A program made the position numbers and the translations under genes. From the NCBI GenBank assembly GCA_963377175.1, contig CAUJNA010001020.1, forward strand, positions 1 through 64,000: a stretch of 64,000 nucleotides of DNA, written 5' to 3'. The notes beneath the pieces were generated by a model. The model did no database searches. It saw only the letters and a list, made by a program, of their open reading frames with translations, and was not told the DNA's origin. Shown here in pieces: positions 1-10,977 of this stretch. The DNA comes from Effrenium voratum (lineage: Eukaryota; Sar; Dinophyceae; Suessiales; Symbiodiniaceae). Position 1 is the first letter of the stretch, and every line of letters begins with the position of its first letter.

Positions 1-3000
1 CTACTGGACCTAGCCCCTATCCAAGGAACATCGCCCGCAAGCTGTGAGGCACTGGTCCTTCCCCTGCCTTCACCGCTGGCAGCAACTCCGACGCCAGCTT
101 CTGCCGCGCGGCGGTGGCGGGCAAAAGCCTCCCGCCATCCCGGTTCGACCCCCGAACCCTGTCATCGCGAGGGTTTCGGGGATCTACTCGGGTCTTATTG
201 GGCATGCTTGGAATTTGTGGGCAAATATACCGAGTTTTCCGCGAATCTTATGCGATTTCATGGATGATGAGCTGTCCACATCCAACATGATCCACAATGC
301 GGTAGGGGGCATGGCCCAAGGCGCAAGCGGGCCTGCGGCTCAAGCCCTGCGAGTCAAAACGATCTGCACAATCGGCCCACCTGAATCAAACACAATCCCA
401 CCACCAATTAATTCAAATCACCAAAGTGGGGCTGCTTTTTTGAGGGTACCGTTTTGGTGGTTGTGTGAAAGGAAAATCAAAGCAACCCCCCCCCCCCAAA
501 CGGGTCCCTCAAAACAAGACTTAAAGGAGCCAAAGAAGGGGTCATCCAAAAACTACCCGACTTGCAAGATCCTCAGCTGGCAAATGTGTTGTTGAAGGCG
601 GTCAAAACGCAACCTAAAAGCCGCCACATTTTCTTTTAACCAACCACGACCGAAAGCACGTGGTACTTGGACCCGTGTGCGAAACAACCAAGGAACGGTA
701 CCCTAGGTGGGTAAAACGGGCGTTCCAACCACAAACCTGCTTTTGACCGCAATGGCTTAATGGGGGGTCGACAAAAGCGTGCGGCCGTGGCTCAAACTGT
801 TTTGCCATCAAAGTCTCCCCTGGAAAGTGCGAGGTCACAAGTACCCAGAGGGTCCAAGTGCCTTCTAAGGAGGTACTTAGACTTAGACCCCTTCTTATCC
901 CCAAAAGCCATCCTCATGGACCCTCTGGGGTCAACAACCCAAGAAAAAAAACTGACTAGCCCTCAGAAACGGTCAACAGAATTCATGTCAGCTTCGGATT
1001 GATCCGGAGTGTCGTGCATCACAGGGGCAGGTTCAGGGATTTCTTTCAAGGGGAGAGCCCTCCAGATTCACCACGCTCGTGGCTTTTTTGCTTCAGCCGC
1101 AAGGCTCGTGACTTTTCTAGGGGTTCGAACCCCGACCATTCAAACAACTGTTTTGGAGGACCCCCCAAAAACTTCTTGGAGCGTTTGGGAAAACCACCAA
1201 ACCATTGAAACAGCACCAACTTTTTTGGACCCCGACCAAACAACTTGGAGCGCTTAGCCGTCACGAGCGAGCCTCGGGCCCTCCAGTGGCTCCAGCTCCT
1301 CCTTGGTGAACACCTCCGCGCCGATTTTTTTCGGATGGGGAAGGGCGGGGGGGGGGCCAAAACCGGCGGTGTCGCCCGTTTGAGGCTCCTCTGAAACCAA
1401 GGTAAAGAAATGCCCTGCAAGAATCATAGGCAGAATCCACTCACCACGCAGACGTGGAGGAGTTGCGGAAGGCGAAACACCCTGGAAGTCGGATGGGTTG
1501 GCCTTTTGGGAAATGGCACCCCTTTTCGGGTCAACATTTGTTTAAAGGTCACACACGGGTCTTCTCTCGGCACGCGTGGCAAAAACCGAGCGAACAAAAA
1601 AGCAAGCGCTCGCTGAGATCGAGGCATTTCCGCTGGGCAGAGAGCACACGTCCATTCCCGCGAGCGCCACTGTGGCAAGCAGCGCATGGAGGGCACACAC
1701 CATGCGCCGGGCAAACCGGGCTTTCCCGACCCGAGAGAAACTAAGAATGCCAAACTCATGTTCCACCCTGAGGAGAACCAAAGGAACCCAAACCCATGTC
1801 TGCCATGGGGGCAAATGGAAATTGGATTCATGGACTGAGGCTGGGTCGGGTTGGGCTTTTCTAGCAAAAGGGGGGGGTTGCTTCACCTAGCTGATCCCTT
1901 TCAAATGGATTGCTCCCCCCCGCCTGAGCAAACAGGTCTAACCTTTTGTAGGTTCAATTCAAAAGCAATTTATTTGCAGAAGGTCCAAAACCAAAGACCA
2001 GCCTATCGAGCCGTGCTCTTGATGATGCATTTTGTTGGAGGCATCAAGCAATCCTAACCTGGAGTTTACCCGCTGGAGCCGGTGGAGCTCACACTTTGCG
2101 CCTTGCTAGATATGGGAAAGCTCTGCAAAGGTCACCAGCTCAGCAGAAAACTATAGCAGACATCCCACCTTGGCCTGAGTTGAGAAGCACCTTCTCCAGC
2201 TAGAGCGCCCGGTTTCAACTCCCAACACTCAAGCTTGAAAGCTGAAACCTCCTGATATGACCGTGTCTTGCTTGATGGTACGTGTGCGGGCTGGGGTACA
2301 AACATGACGCACCAGCACGAAAGTGGGACCACAAGCTGTGCAGGCGCTGTTAAAATCGCCAGACATGATAATCGCCGGATTATGACACAAGGAATCTGTG
2401 CATTTTGGAGGGTCCTGACCATCTCTCCAAAAGCTCGGACTTGCTTTTTGCCGGGCTGACGCGCAGAACTTGGCGCAGAAACAGCCAGGTCTAGCTGGCC
2501 CTTCTCAGCAAGGCGGTTACAACATTCAAGCACCCTCGGGGTAGCTGGCCGCGGTTTGCGTTCTGCTTTTCTTTTGGTTTCCCTTTGAAGCCATCCAAAA
2601 AAGGCACCAAAATATTATCAGAATCCAAACCACTGGTAAATATGTTCAGATTGTTCCAAGTTAATATGTTCAGATTGTTAATTTCAAGTTACCCGAACAA
2701 TTAAGTTGAAATATCGGAGAGACCCCAGTTGTCTACCCTTCCAACTTTTCATTTGCCGCCCCGCGGGCTTAGCAGGCATTCACCTGAAGAGATATAGTAA
2801 AGCGATGCGCCCTTGAAGGCTGCAGCCATCCTGCCAGCGACGAGCAAAAAGAGGAATGGCGGCTTAGGTGATTTGGACAAACGTGGCACTGGTATGAAAA
2901 TTCTGAACACGCCATGTTTGAATCCAGTGTGTATTTAACAAACCTGAAAGAACAAAAGAAAAAAACAAAGAAAAACAAACAATGGCAGGCATATGCTGGA

Positions 3001-3490
3001 AGATCAGGCGGTGTGCGAACCGCACGCCTCAAAGAAATCTATGTACAGCTGGACTGGGACTTCCGGCCAGGCGAGGCCCTGCAAAGCCCGAAGGTATGGT
3101 CGCCAAGGGGTGAAGTTTTTGCTAAACGTCAGGCAACCAAATGGGTATGGGTCAACATTAAACCACCAGGAATTGGACCGCAGGTTTTGGTCCATGTTTC
3201 CACTTGCCAGGGTTCCAGTTTAAGTACATATGTTTGACCCAAATGGGAACCCCGGATGACTTCAACCTTTGAAGGGGAAACCCAGAATGACCCCTGTCCC
3301 TTTTTATGAACTCACATCGTAACGGCTAGGATTTGTTTCTCGAGCCGGAAACGCGCACCTCGCAGCTCTTGACCTCGTTGTTTATCATATATATATATAT
3401 ATTGGGGGTGCCGCTGTCTTCGGGAATTCACTTTGGCAAACACACCCTAGGACAGGCTTCTTGTGTCCCCTCTCCTCGGGAAAGGCGAAG
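1..3490. other. Left host flank without assignable genes
   Basis: This GC-rich stretch has only short open frames and no recognisable domain. A minus-strand segment at about 1255-1325 reads like a terminal exon (it includes EVFTKEELEPLEGPRLARDG followed by TAA), but it matches no family I know. A short TA run lies at about 3388-3402. Several G or C homopolymers occur, for example near 487-497 and 1346-1354. The base composition resembles the rest of the host flanks and contrasts with the AT-rich element that starts near 8.4 kb. Confidence 0.4.
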
Positions 3491-3498
3491 GCCGGGCA

Positions 3499-6400
3499 CT
3501 AAGAGACCTCTTCGCTTGCGGGTGCGGGCTGCCTCAAACTGAGCTCCAAGCACGGGTCCTCCGAATCCTGCGGCAGAAGTTCCAAAGCGACCACTTCGGA
3601 GGCCTCTTTGGTGGCAAAGGAATCAAAGGGCTCCCCAGTTTGGAGAGAACCCGCATTCCTACAGCCCTACGCAAAAAGGTCCCCTACAAAAGCCCACATC
3701 CCAGTTCTCAGTGACCTCGCCAGGAAAAAAAACACTGAACAACTTGGCTTTCTTTGGCTTTCATGAACACGGCCACGTTGGAAAACAAAACGCACACCTG
3801 AATACAAATATGTTCTTGCGGCATGGTCTTGTTCATGCCCGTTCAAGCCCGAATCTCAAGACATGGCTCGCTTCGATCATGCGGATGGGTCATACAAAGT
3901 CGCCCAAAAGTGTACCCTCCAAAAAAGAGAATAGGCTCTTGGTGCTCCCCTGCAATTTCAGATGTCCAGAACATGTTAAGTCAGGGTGGGACCAAGCCCG
4001 TTAAACATGTTCAAACACCATGTTTGAACAAGGCTTTCTTGACGGGACCAGCGTCTAGCCGCTTTTCCACGGTTTTTGCCCGCGTCAAATGCAGCTCAAA
4101 GGACACCCGCTGAACGAACCAACCGGCCCAAATTTACACCGGCTCATCCCTTTCGGTTCCCCTTTGCTTTAATTGGCATCCGGTGAATGTCCAGGACAGC
4201 CCGCTTGGCCACTTCCCCGCCGAAGAAGTGCCCAGACATTTTTCCTTCCCCCTGGGCATCCCCAAAATCGACGACCCGACGTTTCCCCCCCCCCTCCGGG
4301 CATCGCCAACAACCGCAAAAAAAAGAAAGAAAAAAAACAAACGACGACTCGGCGGCCTTGCCTTGGTAAAGGTCCTGGCCATGAGGCAGCAGATCACCGA
4401 GCAGGGCAGCCAAAAGGACAAGCCCAGCAGAAAGGCGCCCTTTCGGCCCAGGAAGCCTTCCCAGCTGGCGACCACCACGGGGCCCAGACCTCGAACGGTC
4501 ACCCGATGTCACCCGGTTCCGAGAACTCACAGTTGGCTTCTGAAAACGGACACCGTGTAGTTGGTTTGGGTCGTTTTGGGTTCCCAAAGATCCCACCCTC
4601 CACATTCACATCGAACCCGCAAAGGGGGAACGGGATGGATGAACCCCTGCTTGCTAAATACTGGGTTGTCCTATTTGAGCAAGGGACTCCTTCACTTTTG
4701 AGGCACTCCATATTCACCCAGCAGGTTGATAATCTGCGGTCGACATTATGACATTACCCCAAAGGCAGCCCCCCTACAAATGCCAGCGCTTGTGGAGTCC
4801 ATGAATTTCCGCAGGGTTCAGAAGCAAACAAACACCGCCCCACGGGCCGCCTTCCAAGGGAAACCGAGCGCCACCGAACACCTTGGATAAGCATGGGTTG
4901 AAGAAGGTGAAGCGATTCGCCCTCCTTTTGATGGTAAAGCAGTTTTGCCTAGATGTCCAGCTTTACAAAGTGACACTCGGAAATCCCCTCGATTTTCACA
5001 TAGGAGAGGGGGGAACATAGAGGTCCTTCGAGAACCTGACATATGCGGAGTGAGTCAAAGACATACCGAGACGCCAAGCCACTGAAACCACAAAAAAAAG
5101 AGAGCGGCAGAACATGGCATAAGACCATACGGTACGGGCGAGCTTGGCCAAGGCCACGGCACCTTTCCCTAAGTCGTCCATGATGTTGTAGATTCCAAAA
5201 ACCGAACCGCGGCAGTGGGCGGGCACCGTGTTCAACAGCACCGCCTTGGCGTTGTTGCCGGTGATCGCTTCAAGTGCACCCCCCACAAGTGCCAGAGGCA
5301 TAAGCCAGTGCGGAGCAATCTGGCCAGCACAGGAGAAGAGGAGAAGCAACCTCAGTGGCTTTTTCGCCTGTGCAAAAGGGTACCAACTTTTTTTCTGGAC
5401 GTCTATTTTAGTAGGGGAACCCTCCCCAAAACAAGGGGTAAAAGGGTACTACTCGGGGACCTAGAAAACAAACTTTTGTTGATGAGAGGAACATCTCGCA
5501 CTCACTGGAGTGGAATGGCCCGAACAAGCGACCAAACTGTAAACTGTTTGTTCGCCACGAAGTGAACCCCCTGTTCCAAAAATATTTTTGCTGCTTAGGC
5601 TGGGTGGGAAACGACAAAACGTTAAAGGCTGAGGATCCACCCAAACTGAGGCCAAGCAACGGGATCATACCGCCACATGCGCAGATGGCCATAAGCCATG
5701 CCAGAAGTTTCTTGTCCTGACTTCAGGCGCGGCAGAAGCTCAACCTCATGAACTAAAGCCGTCCAAACCCAACAGAAACCAGTCAAATAATTTGTTTCAC
5801 GCCGGTTGCCTTATATAAACATACTAGCAAGCGAGCGAGCGAGCAAGTAAGCAAGCAAGCAAGCAAGCAGCCAAGCAAGGAAACCAAGCAACCAACAAAG
5901 AAACCGCATTCTTCTAGGATACCTCTTTTGGCTTCTTTTGAAGCAACACCAAAAGCAAAACACCAACCACGCAAAGGGCTCCCCCATTTTGAGACCCAAA
6001 CCAACCGAATGAAAGGAACGCGACAACCACCCAGCCCAACCCAGCACACCCCGCCCACCCGTCCACCCACCCACCAACCCACCCACCCACCGACCGACCG
6101 ACCAACGAACCCACCCCACACCCAACCCAACACACCCCACCAACCCACCCACTCAATCTAACCTAACCTAACTTACTAGCGTGACTTATTCCGCGCATCA
6201 AAACTCCTCACAGTCTAGGAGCGCTGGAGCCAACAGAGGCGACAGCCGCCAAGTTGGACACATTTCAACTCAAAAGGTTAAGGAGGATCCTGCACAACAA
6301 AGCCAACACAAACCAAGAAGTTGACCGAAGGGTGAATGAAGCGATGGACATTGACACAAACCGAATTGTATACATGAATGCGTGCAGGAGTGCGTGCGTG

Positions 6401-8132
6401 CATGAATGCATATATGCGCTGATGCATGAACCCATGATTCTTGCCAGTTTGCTGGGAGCCTTGCATGCGCACATGATTCCTACATCTGCAGGCCAACAAA
6501 CGACGCCATTCAAGCTTGCAAGCGCTTTTTCGCAGCTAGGAGACTTTGAACAACTCCTTGGTCGAGCCTCATTGCAGCCCGACTTATGAAGTTGCACGTT
6601 TGTCGCGTGGCTGCCTGTGGCTAAAACAGCAAACAGGCGCGCTGCGTACTTGAGGCTGATTTTGACCTCGGTAATTCCTTGCGAGTTGCAAGGTCGTGGC
6701 AAGCTCTTTGGCCTTCGCTCATTGGCTTCCGACTTGGGTTCAAGCTGCTTGTTCGCCCAACCCACCCGACCACCCAACCCACCCAACTCAACCCAACCCA
6801 ACCCTACCTGACCCCACCCACCCTCCCCACTTTAACCCAACCCCAACCCAAGCCAAAACCACCTCCACATGAATTTATCCATGCGGAGAGGGCATGGTGG
6901 ACTCTCCTTGACAGGCCTCGAATCCATCCCCGCCCAACTTCGCTCCTTCTTGTAGAGCCGCTGCCCCAGCTTCCCGCCCACCGAGGTGCCCAAGGCGCAG
7001 CCCACCCCGAAGGCCAGCATCACCCGTGTGGCCGCCGCCAGACCCATCCGCCCGTCCGTGCTGAGGTAGTCCTCTCGCGCGTGCCGAGTGCTGCGGCGCG
7101 AAAAACACCCGGCGCCCAACGAAACGGCCCCAAGTGGGAAATGGAAACCAAGACGAACAAAAACTAAAGGCTGCTCAAAAAGACATAGGTACCCCACAAG
7201 TGGCCCCACGTGGAAGCAAAAACAGTTCAAACCTGCGGTTTGCGAAAGAAAAAAGAAAGCTGCTAAGAGCCTATCTGGGCGAAGGCCCCATGGCTTTCAG
7301 CTGTTGGGGGGGAAGCTTTGAGCACGCGTTATTGGAAAGGGTTGAGTTTGTATAAAGGAAACCAGCAAATGAGAAAGGGGGAACCTGGAAAGGGAAACCC
7401 TCAAGAGGGATTTAATCACTTGTTTACCATGTTTTGGTGGGTTGATATATTCTAAAGGGAAACCTAGGAAGGGAAACCAAAAGGGCGCCCAATGCCCGCT
7501 GAAGCCATCACCCCTTCGGCCCACTGGCAAGGGGGGAAAACCGGAAGGCTTCCACCACGCCCCGTCTGAGTCCGTGAGGAAGGTGGCGATCACCGCCCAG
7601 GGCACGCAACCCAACATGGCCTTGGGGAGTAGAGTTTGGCTGACGCCAAAGGGAACACACGAGATGGTCTTCTCGTTTCGAAATCTCCAAATCCCTTCTA
7701 AAAGTGACTCACTTTTAGTGGTTTAATTCGGAAAACCCACTAGTTGGCAAAAAGTGAAAGTCCTAACATCCAGGCAAAATGCACCAATGTCTTGGTTTGC
7801 GGCATCCAAATCAACAAGTGTCCACTGTGCTGCTGTGATTGGCGTACTTGACCATTGCTATTGAAATGTGTTTGTCGCCTTTGAGTTTCCGGAGCCGGAC
7901 TTTCCAACGTTCCACCTGGCGTCTGTTGCCTTTTCAGAAATGGCTTTGCCAGTCTGGGACTTCTTTGTGCTTTTGGCTTCGATGCCCAACACAGAACATA
8001 AAACCCCATTGTATGCGGCTGCTTCGGTCGTTTCCGCCCGGCGGGCTTCGGCCTCAGGAATGGCTGCAATGCCATCGAGAACAATACACAAAACCATGGC
8101 CTTCTTCTGGCGCAAAAGGCTCCATGTCTTGT
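3499..8132 (-). CDS. Spinster-like MFS transporter, C-terminal exons
   Basis: These exons encode membrane segments of a major facilitator superfamily transporter, probably of the Spinster-like group; the substrate is unknown. Approximate exons in transcript order: 8053-8132 (WSLLRQKKAMVLCIVLDGIA), 7570-7690 (MLGCVPWAVIATFLTD), 6930-7100 (ATRVMLAFGVGCALGTSVGG), 5635-5720 (MAICACGGMIPLLGLSLGG), 5135-5325 (NAKAVLLNTVPAHCRGSVFG), 4380-4485 (LLGLSFWLPCSVICCLMART), and a possible last exon at 3499-3640 ending PASEEVS-stop. The CVPW segment and the NTVPxxxRGxxFGIY segment are typical of the family. Several exon ends show AG followed by GC, fitting GC donors. The N-terminal half (about six membrane segments) is not visible before the element begins about 0.3 kb upstream, so the gene may be interrupted or have a very long intron. 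Exon limits are estimates. Confidence 0.65.
5826..5880. repeat. AAGC/GAGC microsatellite
   Basis: A short run of 4-bp units (GAGC then AAGC) lies in an apparent intron of the MFS gene. It explains the Leu/Ala/Cys-rich open frames on the minus strand here, which are not genes. Confidence 0.8.
6025..6175. repeat. CCCACC/CCCAA-rich low-complexity tract
   Basis: C-rich simple sequence built from CCCACC, CCCAACC and CCGA units. The G-rich complement gives long Gly/Trp/Val open frames that are artefacts. A related CCCAAC tract lies at about 6760-6850. Both appear to be intronic in the MFS gene. Confidence 0.8.
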
Positions 8133-8349
8133 CCTTGTCCTTGCGAAACGAATTACTGGGCCCACAGAGCAGCCGACCGAAAGCCGGTCTCCGGACATCC
8201 GAAAGAAGCCGAAGGCTTCCCAAAGCTCTGGAGGCTTTCCAGAGCTCGGCTTCCCCAAGCCAGACCAAAAGCGCCAAAACCGCAGAGCGCCACCCCCCCT
8301 CCCCCAAAAAATGGAGAAAAGAGGGGGCCTGGGGGGAAGAGGGAGGAGT

Positions 8350-8533
8350 GTTGGGGTTATTGGGTCAAATGTTGTTATCCAACGTTTTAACACCCTTGTT
8401 TGATTTCTTCCTATATTTTGTTGTAGGGTGTTAGGCGTGGATTTTCTGGGGGCCGACATTTTTTTCACTTGAAAGAGGTAGCCCTTTTAGTAGTTATTAT
8501 GTTCTGGGGTGTTGGTGGTTCATTTGTTTATTC
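8350..8533. other. Left edge zone of the element, no gene
   Basis: This is the transition from GC-rich host DNA to AT-rich element DNA. It contains a short inverted pair, TAACACCC near 8385 and GGGTGTTA near 8427, but nothing resembling a long terminal inverted repeat. The reverse complement of the right edge (27830-28228) shows no matching segment by eye. Confidence 0.4.
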
Positions 8534-9034
8534 CTATTCTTGTTCAAAGTCACTTGTTGTTTCCATGTAATCTCTCACAGTATCGTTATTGTTTTCTTGA
8601 CCTTTCACTCTTAGTTGGTGCTTACTTGTTTGTTGGTGTTTTTTCATTCTGTATTTTCCTACCATACATTTACATAAAGGACATTCTACTTTCAATTGGT
8701 TATAGTCTTTCTGTTGTTCATTTATGTCTTCTTTGTTCTTTTCTCTATCTTCTTTTGATTTTTGCTTTATTTCGTCTTTATGCTTTTCACGATAAATCTT
8801 GTTCTTTTCCAGTATAGTGTCTTTGTTATTCTCTCTATATGTCTTTTTCTTCTCTACAATCTGCTCTTTGTTGTTTTCGTAATACTCCTTTGACTTTTGC
8901 TGTATTTGTTCTTTGTGTGCTTCTCTATACCGTCGTTTGCTCTCCAAGCATACATTACATTGTTTTCTTCCTTCGTTGAACTTTTCTAACAATTGAAAGA
9001 CTTTACATTTGGAACATTGCTTTTTGTCTGTCAT
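8534..9034 (-). CDS. Two-zinc-finger protein with charged coiled-coil repeats
   Basis: Predicted 166 residues. The N-terminus has a Cys4 zinc ribbon (CSKC at 7-10 and CNVC about 20 residues later) of a kind seen in many algal and giant-virus proteins. The middle, about residues 35-120, is made of about six degenerate 13-17-residue units rich in Lys, Glu, Tyr and Asn (pattern YRExNKDxIxEKNK), likely a long charged helix. The C-terminal part has a second finger (CPLCKCMVGKYRMKKHQQTS, then H). A nucleic-acid-binding role is an inference. It is the leftmost gene of the element. Two CCCCTTAAAC copies lie within about 60 bp upstream of its ATG and may belong to its promoter. The same finger-plus-repeat layout recurs in the GIY-YIG ORF at 10362. 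Confidence 0.7.
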   Translation of the reverse strand: MTDKKQCSKCKVFQLLEKFNEGRKQCNVCLESKRRYREAHKEQIQQKSKEYYENNKEQIVEKKKTYRENNKDTILEKNKIYREKHKDEIKQKSKEDREKNKEDINEQQKDYNQLKVECPLCKCMVGKYRMKKHQQTSKHQLRVKGQENNNDTVRDYMETTSDFEQE

Positions 9035-9148
9035 TGGTCTCTATATGTTTAAGGGGTTATTTTTTAGATAAGTTTAAGGGGTGTTATAGGTTAAAAGTTC
9101 AGTATAATTATAACATATAAGATTTTACATGTTATAATTATATCATGA

Positions 9149-9346
9149 TTATAATTTCAGTTCAGGATAATAATTTAATTGATTTGTCTTACTTCTTTCA
9201 TACATCATTTTAAAAATAATACTAATATCTCTCACTGTATTTTGAACATTAAACTTTTTACTTTCAATAAATAATTTGATATTTTCTTTAACATCTTCTC
9301 CTTTCTCTTGACTATAACCCAACATCCATAATATATCGTAAATCAT
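9149..9346 (-). CDS. Small unknown ORF overlapping 9343-9675
   Basis: A 65-residue ORF whose ATG overlaps the stop of the upstream ORF (ATGA, 9343-9346). No domain is recognised; it is hydrophobic at the start and Lys-rich in the middle. It could be a separate short gene or the 3' part of the upstream ORF after a -1 frameshift. Nothing in the sequence decides between these. Confidence 0.4.
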   Translation of the reverse strand: MIYDILWMLGYSQEKGEDVKENIKLFIESKKFNVQNTVRDISIIFKMMYERSKTNQLNYYPELKL

Positions 9347-9675
9347 TTCATATTTTTCTTACTGATTTTAAGAAACTGTTTAACACAGTCGTAACGTGGT
9401 ATTTTATTTACAGTTAGAAATATTAAAATATCATCTTCTACATTTCTATTATTTATTCTTTTTATTTCCAACAGACATTTGATTAAAAATTGATTATCTC
9501 TCCATGTTTTACAATTTTTACATATGTCTTCTTCACCATCCATTGAATAATTAATAATATTATTCACTATTTCATTAGGTAAACTCAATCTAAACAATTC
9601 CATATTTTCTTTTTTGAAGTGACAACAATCATAGCATTTTTTATCGATATAATTATTGATTCCATCACCGTTCAT
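9343..9675 (-). CDS. Unknown protein with weak F-box-like segment and Cys pairs
   Basis: Predicted 110 residues. It has two close Cys pairs (CYDCC near residue 14; CKNC near residue 53) that could bind a metal. Between them is LSLPNEIVNNIINYSM, which resembles the start of F-box-like domains common in large DNA viruses; the match is weak. Its ATG is preceded by one of the exact TCTTTAAGTAGTTTT promoter-like motifs (9703-9717, read on the minus strand). It overlaps the next ORF by 4 bp. Function is unknown. Confidence 0.5.
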   Translation of the reverse strand: MNGDGINNYIDKKCYDCCHFKKENMELFRLSLPNEIVNNIINYSMDGEEDICKNCKTWRDNQFLIKCLLEIKRINNRNVEDDILIFLTVNKIPRYDCVKQFLKISKKNMK

Positions 9676-9702
9676 TTTTCTCTTAATATATAAGGTAATA
9701 TT

Positions 9703-9717
9703 TCTTTAAGTAGTTTT
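9703..9717 (-). promoter_or_regulatory. Shared promoter-like motif, copy 1
   Basis: On the minus strand this reads AAAACTACTTAAAGA, followed by an AT-rich TATATA stretch and the ATG at 9675. The identical 15-mer lies upstream of the ORFs starting at 14720 and 15193, with a near copy before the ORF at 27911. Constant position and orientation suggest a transcription start element. Confidence 0.6.
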
Positions 9718-9719
9718 GG

Positions 9720-10159
9720 CTAGGGGGTTGCTGGTCGGCTGGTCTGGGTTTCAGGTTTAATTTAAATGTCTTAACCTTCTTGTTAGATTATAAAACAATG
9801 TTTAATCATATTATAATTAGATAATACAAAGCATGTTTCTTCATTTGTTCCATACTCAATTTCAAATGCTGATAACATGAGGGACGACTAGCATAGCAAC
9901 CGATGGAAAGTGCGACTTTCCACCGTGGAAAAGTCATTTTGCCACCGTGGAAAACACCATTTACCACGACCATGGTTACCTTGACATTCCAGTGTGTTTT
10001 ACAGAAAATTGCAACTTTCCTTGGTGGAAGAGGTTGTTTTCCACATCGGCGTTTGCCATTTTCCGATGTGTCCTTGGCAGTGAGAAACCAGAGACCAACC
10101 AGATAATGAAAAAAGGACGTTGATGTCATTTGCTGGAACAATTTTGAGACACTTGACCA
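9720..10159. other. Gene-free patch with GC-richer core and CCACCGTGGAAAA repeats
   Basis: No credible ORF is present. Position 9880-10110 is clearly less AT-rich than the rest of the element. It has CCACCGTGGAAAA twice (9920-9932 and 9942-9954, spaced 22 bp), a small hairpin GGAAAGT-GCG-ACTTTCC (9905-9921) and further TTTCC/GGAAA words. It could be a nested insertion of host DNA, a regulatory patch or an origin. Confidence 0.45.
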
Positions 10160-10345
10160 TCACAACAAACAAACAAAAATGTCACTAATTAAATCAGCAG
10201 GAACCCTATACAACTCATCTTGTTTATGTTTAACATATCCATCACCCCAATCAAACTTTTTACCTGATGGTACAACATTATAACCGAGCGACTTTGCTAC
10301 TTTACCAACTGAAGAAGTACCACTAAATAGTTCTAATAAGTGCAT
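10160..10345 (-). pseudogene. Truncated SAM-dependent methyltransferase fragment
   Basis: This 61-residue ORF starts with MHLLELFSGTSSVGKVAKSL, the SAM-binding motif I region (LELFSGTxSVGK) of DNA-cytosine-methyltransferase-like proteins encoded by many large DNA viruses and Polinton relatives. Such proteins normally run to well over 150 residues. Here the frame ends soon after, and the catalytic region is absent. I read it as a broken remnant. It lies directly 5' of the GC-richer patch at 9880-10110, so insertion of that patch may have removed the 3' part; that is inference. Confidence 0.6.
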
Positions 10346-10365
10346 ATATTATTAGAACTATTTAG
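10323..10365. terminator. Perfect 17-bp inverted repeat, possible 3'-end hairpin
   Basis: The arms 10323-10339 (CTAAATAGTTCTAATAA) and 10349-10365 are perfect inverted copies separated by 9 bp. The hairpin covers the stop codon of the GIY-YIG ORF and the start of the methyltransferase fragment, both on the minus strand. Hairpins at gene ends act as 3'-end signals in giant viruses such as mimivirus; the same role here is an inference. Confidence 0.55.
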
Positions 10366-10951
10366 ATAGTAATATTTTCCTTTTCTACATGATGTTCATT
10401 GTCATTTGATTTATATGATTGACATTTCTTAGTCTTTTGATGTCTGCTTAATTTACTTTTGCGACCTACTAATCCACACACTTCGCATGCTACATTCTGC
10501 TTGTTTTGTTCAAGAATTTGTTCTCTATTTACTTGGTAATACTCTTTCCTATGTTGTTTATGTTCTTCTTTGTTGTTTTGATACCATTCTTTCATTCCGT
10601 TCTTTATTTTCTCTCGGTTGAGTGGGTTATACAGTTCTTTGTATTCTTTCGGTGTTCTACCTGCCACACAACGATTGACACATTCTATATTTTGGATATG
10701 ATAACCTTCTCGTCTAAGTAGTTGCTCTTTACTATCACACGGGTAGTTTTCAATGAGTTCTATCTTACAATTCTCAACTCCGTATTCGTCAAACAACACT
10801 CTAGAATTCGAATGTTTGTTTTGCACGTGCTTTTTATTGAATAATATTTCTGCCGATGTCTTGCCATCCTTTGGCTTAGTTCCTCACACGTGCTTCCTAC
10901 ATAACACTTTTCATAACCAACATCAACTATTTTGTAAATTTTAGCGTTCAA
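10362..10951 (-). pseudogene. GIY-YIG endonuclease with C-terminal zinc finger, frameshifted
   Basis: The 5' frame (10951 down to about 10820) has the GIY-YIG core: KIYKIV, then CYVGST, then the conserved Arg/His helix (RMARH). The rest of the nuclease domain continues in another frame (from about 10826, RVLFDEYGVENCKIELIENY), so a -1 shift is needed near 10815-10826. The 5' frame also lacks an ATG: the first codon before NAKIYK is TTG, and an in-frame stop lies just upstream. The 3' frame adds charged repeats (NREKIK..., NREQIL...) and a terminal finger (CEVCGLVGRKSKLSRHQKTK, then C). This fits homing-type nucleases of algal viruses. Start loss plus frameshift suggests a pseudogene; sequencing error is an alternative for the shift alone. 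Confidence 0.7.
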
Positions 10952-10977
10952 ATATCTTTAATCATCTTTTCTTTAAC

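Noticed and set aside
8385..8434. TAACACCC/GGGTGTTA pair as the element's terminal repeat
   Set aside because: It is only 8 bp, local to the left edge, and has no partner at the right edge.
8509..8817. Plus-strand hydrophobic ORF of 102 codons
   Set aside because: It is the antisense of the charged-repeat zinc-finger gene; the Lys/Glu-rich sense strand gives Phe/Leu-rich antisense.
10160..10345. Complete small methyltransferase
   Set aside because: Only motif I is present; the frame ends before any catalytic motif, so it is listed as a fragment.
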